Below are positions 4,516 to 5,652 of a stretch of 5,652 bases of DNA, in pieces; position 1 is the stretch's first letter, and each line of letters starts with the position of its first letter. A program made the translations under genes and the position numbers. Source of the DNA: Gammaproteobacteria bacterium. GTDB taxonomy: Bacteria > Pseudomonadota > Gammaproteobacteria > Xanthomonadales > Xanthomonadaceae. The stretch lies in assembly GCA_025360985.1 (NCBI GenBank), contig JANYBA010000099.1, positions 1 through 5,652 on the forward strand, read 5' to 3'. The notes beneath the pieces were generated by a model that was not told the DNA's origin, ran no database searches, and saw nothing but the letters and a program-made list of their open reading frames with translations.

Positions 4516-5652
4516 ATGCGCGTTACCGTCTTTGGCACCGGCTACGTAGGTCTGGTCACCGGCACCTGCCTGGCCGAGGTCGGCCACCAGGTGGTTTGCG
4601 TCGACATCGACCCGACCAAGGTGGCCGGGTTGAACAACGGCGTGATACCGATCTACGAACCCGGCCTGGAAGAAATGGTGCTGGCCAACCATGCCTCGGG
4701 GCGCCTGCAGTTCACCACCGACGCGCCATCGGCGGTCGAGCACGGCGACGTGCTGTTCATCGCCGTTGGCACGCCGCCCGACGAAGACGGCAGCGCCGAC
4801 CTGCAATACGTCCTGACGGTTGCGCGCACCATCGGCGCGACGCTCGCGCGACCGGTGACCGTGGTCAACAAGTCGACCGTGCCGGTCGGAACCGCCGACA
4901 AGGTGCGCGCCGCGATTTCGGGCGTACTCACCGAGCGCGGGCAGGACATCGCTTTCGACGTGGTGTCCAACCCGGAATTCCTGAAGGAGGGCGACGCGGT
5001 CAAGGACTGCATGCGCCCGGACCGCATCGTCATCGGCACGCCCAGCGCGCACGCGCTCGAAACCATGAAGCGCCTGTATGCGCCGTTCAATCGCAACCAC
5101 GAGCGCATCGTCGCCATGGACGTGCGTTCGGCGGAGCTGACCAAGTACGCCGCCAACGCCATGCTTGCGACCAAGATCAGCTTCATGAACGAGATGGCCA
5201 ATATCGCCGAGCGCGTCGGCGCCGATATCGAGATGGTGCGGCATGGCATCGGCTCCGATTCGCGCATCGGCTACAGCTTCATCTACCCGGGCGCCGGCTA
5301 CGGCGGTTCCTGCTTCCCCAAGGACGTCCAGGCGCTGGAACGCACCGCCCGGCAGCACGGCTACAAGGCCGAGATCCTCGGCGCGGTGGAAGCGGTGAAC
5401 GAGCGCCAGAAACACAAGCTCTTCGAATTCATCGAACGGCATTTCCGCGGCGAGTTGGCCGGCAAGACTTTCGCCGTCTGGGGCCTGGCCTTCAAGCCCA
5501 ACACCGACGACATGCGCGAAGCTTCCAGCCGCGCCCTGTTCGCCGACTTGTGGGGCGCCGGCGCCAGGGTGCGCGCGCACGACCCGGAAGCGATGGAAGA
5601 AACCCGGCGCATCTACGGGGAACGGCCGGACCTCGTGCTCTGCGCCAGCGCG
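4516..5652 (+). CDS. ugd: UDP-glucose 6-dehydrogenase, 3' end outside the window
   Basis: A cytoplasmic enzyme that oxidises UDP-glucose to UDP-glucuronate with two NAD+, feeding exopolysaccharide, capsule or lipid A sugar pathways. 379 codons are present with no stop; about 70 more are expected for a typical 440-460-aa enzyme. The NAD-binding Rossmann motif is GTGYVG (7-12). The central domain has NKSTVPVGT (118-126, with Thr121), NPEFLKEG (152-159) and ELTKYAANA (207-215, with Lys210 and Asn214). The catalytic Cys266 lies in [10 protein letters not shown], with Asp270 after it. The C-terminal UDP-binding domain begins near 316 with [18 protein letters not shown] (321-338). All catalytic residues expected from the family are there. 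The ATG at 4516 has GGAG (4507-4510) 5 nt upstream and gives the standard N-terminus [15 protein letters not shown]-mannose dehydrogenase is a related alternative, but the motifs favour Ugd. A long open frame on the opposite strand is a GC-driven shadow. Confidence 0.96.
   Translation, partial: MRVTVFGTGYVGLVTGTCLAEVGHQVVCVDIDPTKVAGLNNGVIPIYEPGLEEMVLANHASGRLQFTTDAPSAVEHGDVLFIAVGTPPDEDGSADLQYVLTVARTIGATLARPVTVVNKSTVPVGTADKVRAAISGVLTERGQDIAFDVVSNPEFLKEGDAVKDCMRPDRIVIGTPSAHALETMKRLYAPFNRNHERIVAMDVRSAELTKYAANAMLATKISFMNEMANIAERVGADIEMVRHGIGSDSRIGYSFIYPGAGYGGSCFPKDVQALERTARQHGYKAEILGAVEAVNERQKHKLFEFIERHFRGELAGKTFAVWGLAFKPNTDDMREASSRALFADLWGAGARVRAHDPEAMEETRRIYGERPDLVLCASA

Noticed and set aside
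3708..4538. A 276-aa minus-strand open frame opposite the FKBP gene
   Set aside because: Antisense shadow of a well-supported gene; Arg/Gly-rich translation with no family pattern.
4447..5580. A 377-aa minus-strand open frame opposite ugd
   Set aside because: It lies wholly against a gene with all catalytic motifs. Its protein is His/Ala/Gly/Val-rich as expected from GC-rich antisense codons, with no recognisable domain.

Overview
The window is a GC-rich, gene-dense bacterial chromosomal segment with Shine-Dalgarno-type start sites throughout. The gene types suggest a gammaproteobacterium, most likely of the Xanthomonadales (Lysobacter/Xanthomonas type): a YtrA-type GntR regulator with an ABC-2 exporter, a YggN-like (DUF2884) lipoprotein, a Mip/FkpA-type FKBP and a UDP-glucose dehydrogenase. 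The taxonomic call is inference from gene content and composition; there is no rRNA or other marker here.

Minus strand, bases 1 to about 3060: a compact operon read from right to left. It begins with a strong sigma70-type promoter (TTGACA, 16 nt, TATAGT) whose -10 box lies inside a GGTG-N16-CACC dyad. The order is a 78-aa exported or membrane-anchored small protein, a 122-aa GntR/YtrA-type repressor, a 285-aa ABC ATPase, a 321-aa ABC-2 type membrane permease and a YggN/DUF2884-like lipoprotein that runs off the left edge. The genes are packed tightly: a 1-nt gap, a GTGA overlap, an ATGA overlap and then a 34-nt gap. The simplest reading is an autorepressed ABC exporter or envelope-stress module in which the repressor is released by some envelope-acting ligand. 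The substrate cannot be read from the sequence.

Divergent intergenic region, about 2984 to 3128: it holds the operon promoter and operator, and on the other side the leader of gpx with a small perfect hairpin just before its ribosome binding site. I see no convincing plus-strand promoter.

Plus strand, 3129 to 5652: a glutathione-peroxidase-family protein with an N-terminal signal sequence, an exported two-domain FKBP-type peptidyl-prolyl isomerase 42 nt downstream, and UDP-glucose 6-dehydrogenase, which runs off the right edge. GC-rich hairpins without a T-tract sit in both gaps. The first two products are probably periplasmic (peroxide defence and protein folding). The third is cytoplasmic and makes UDP-glucuronate for surface polysaccharides.

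I see no mobile element, CRISPR array, tRNA or rRNA, and no clearly new system. The most interesting parts are the nested operator, the unrecognised small exported protein leading the GntR-ABC operon, and the YggN-like lipoprotein attached to that operon.
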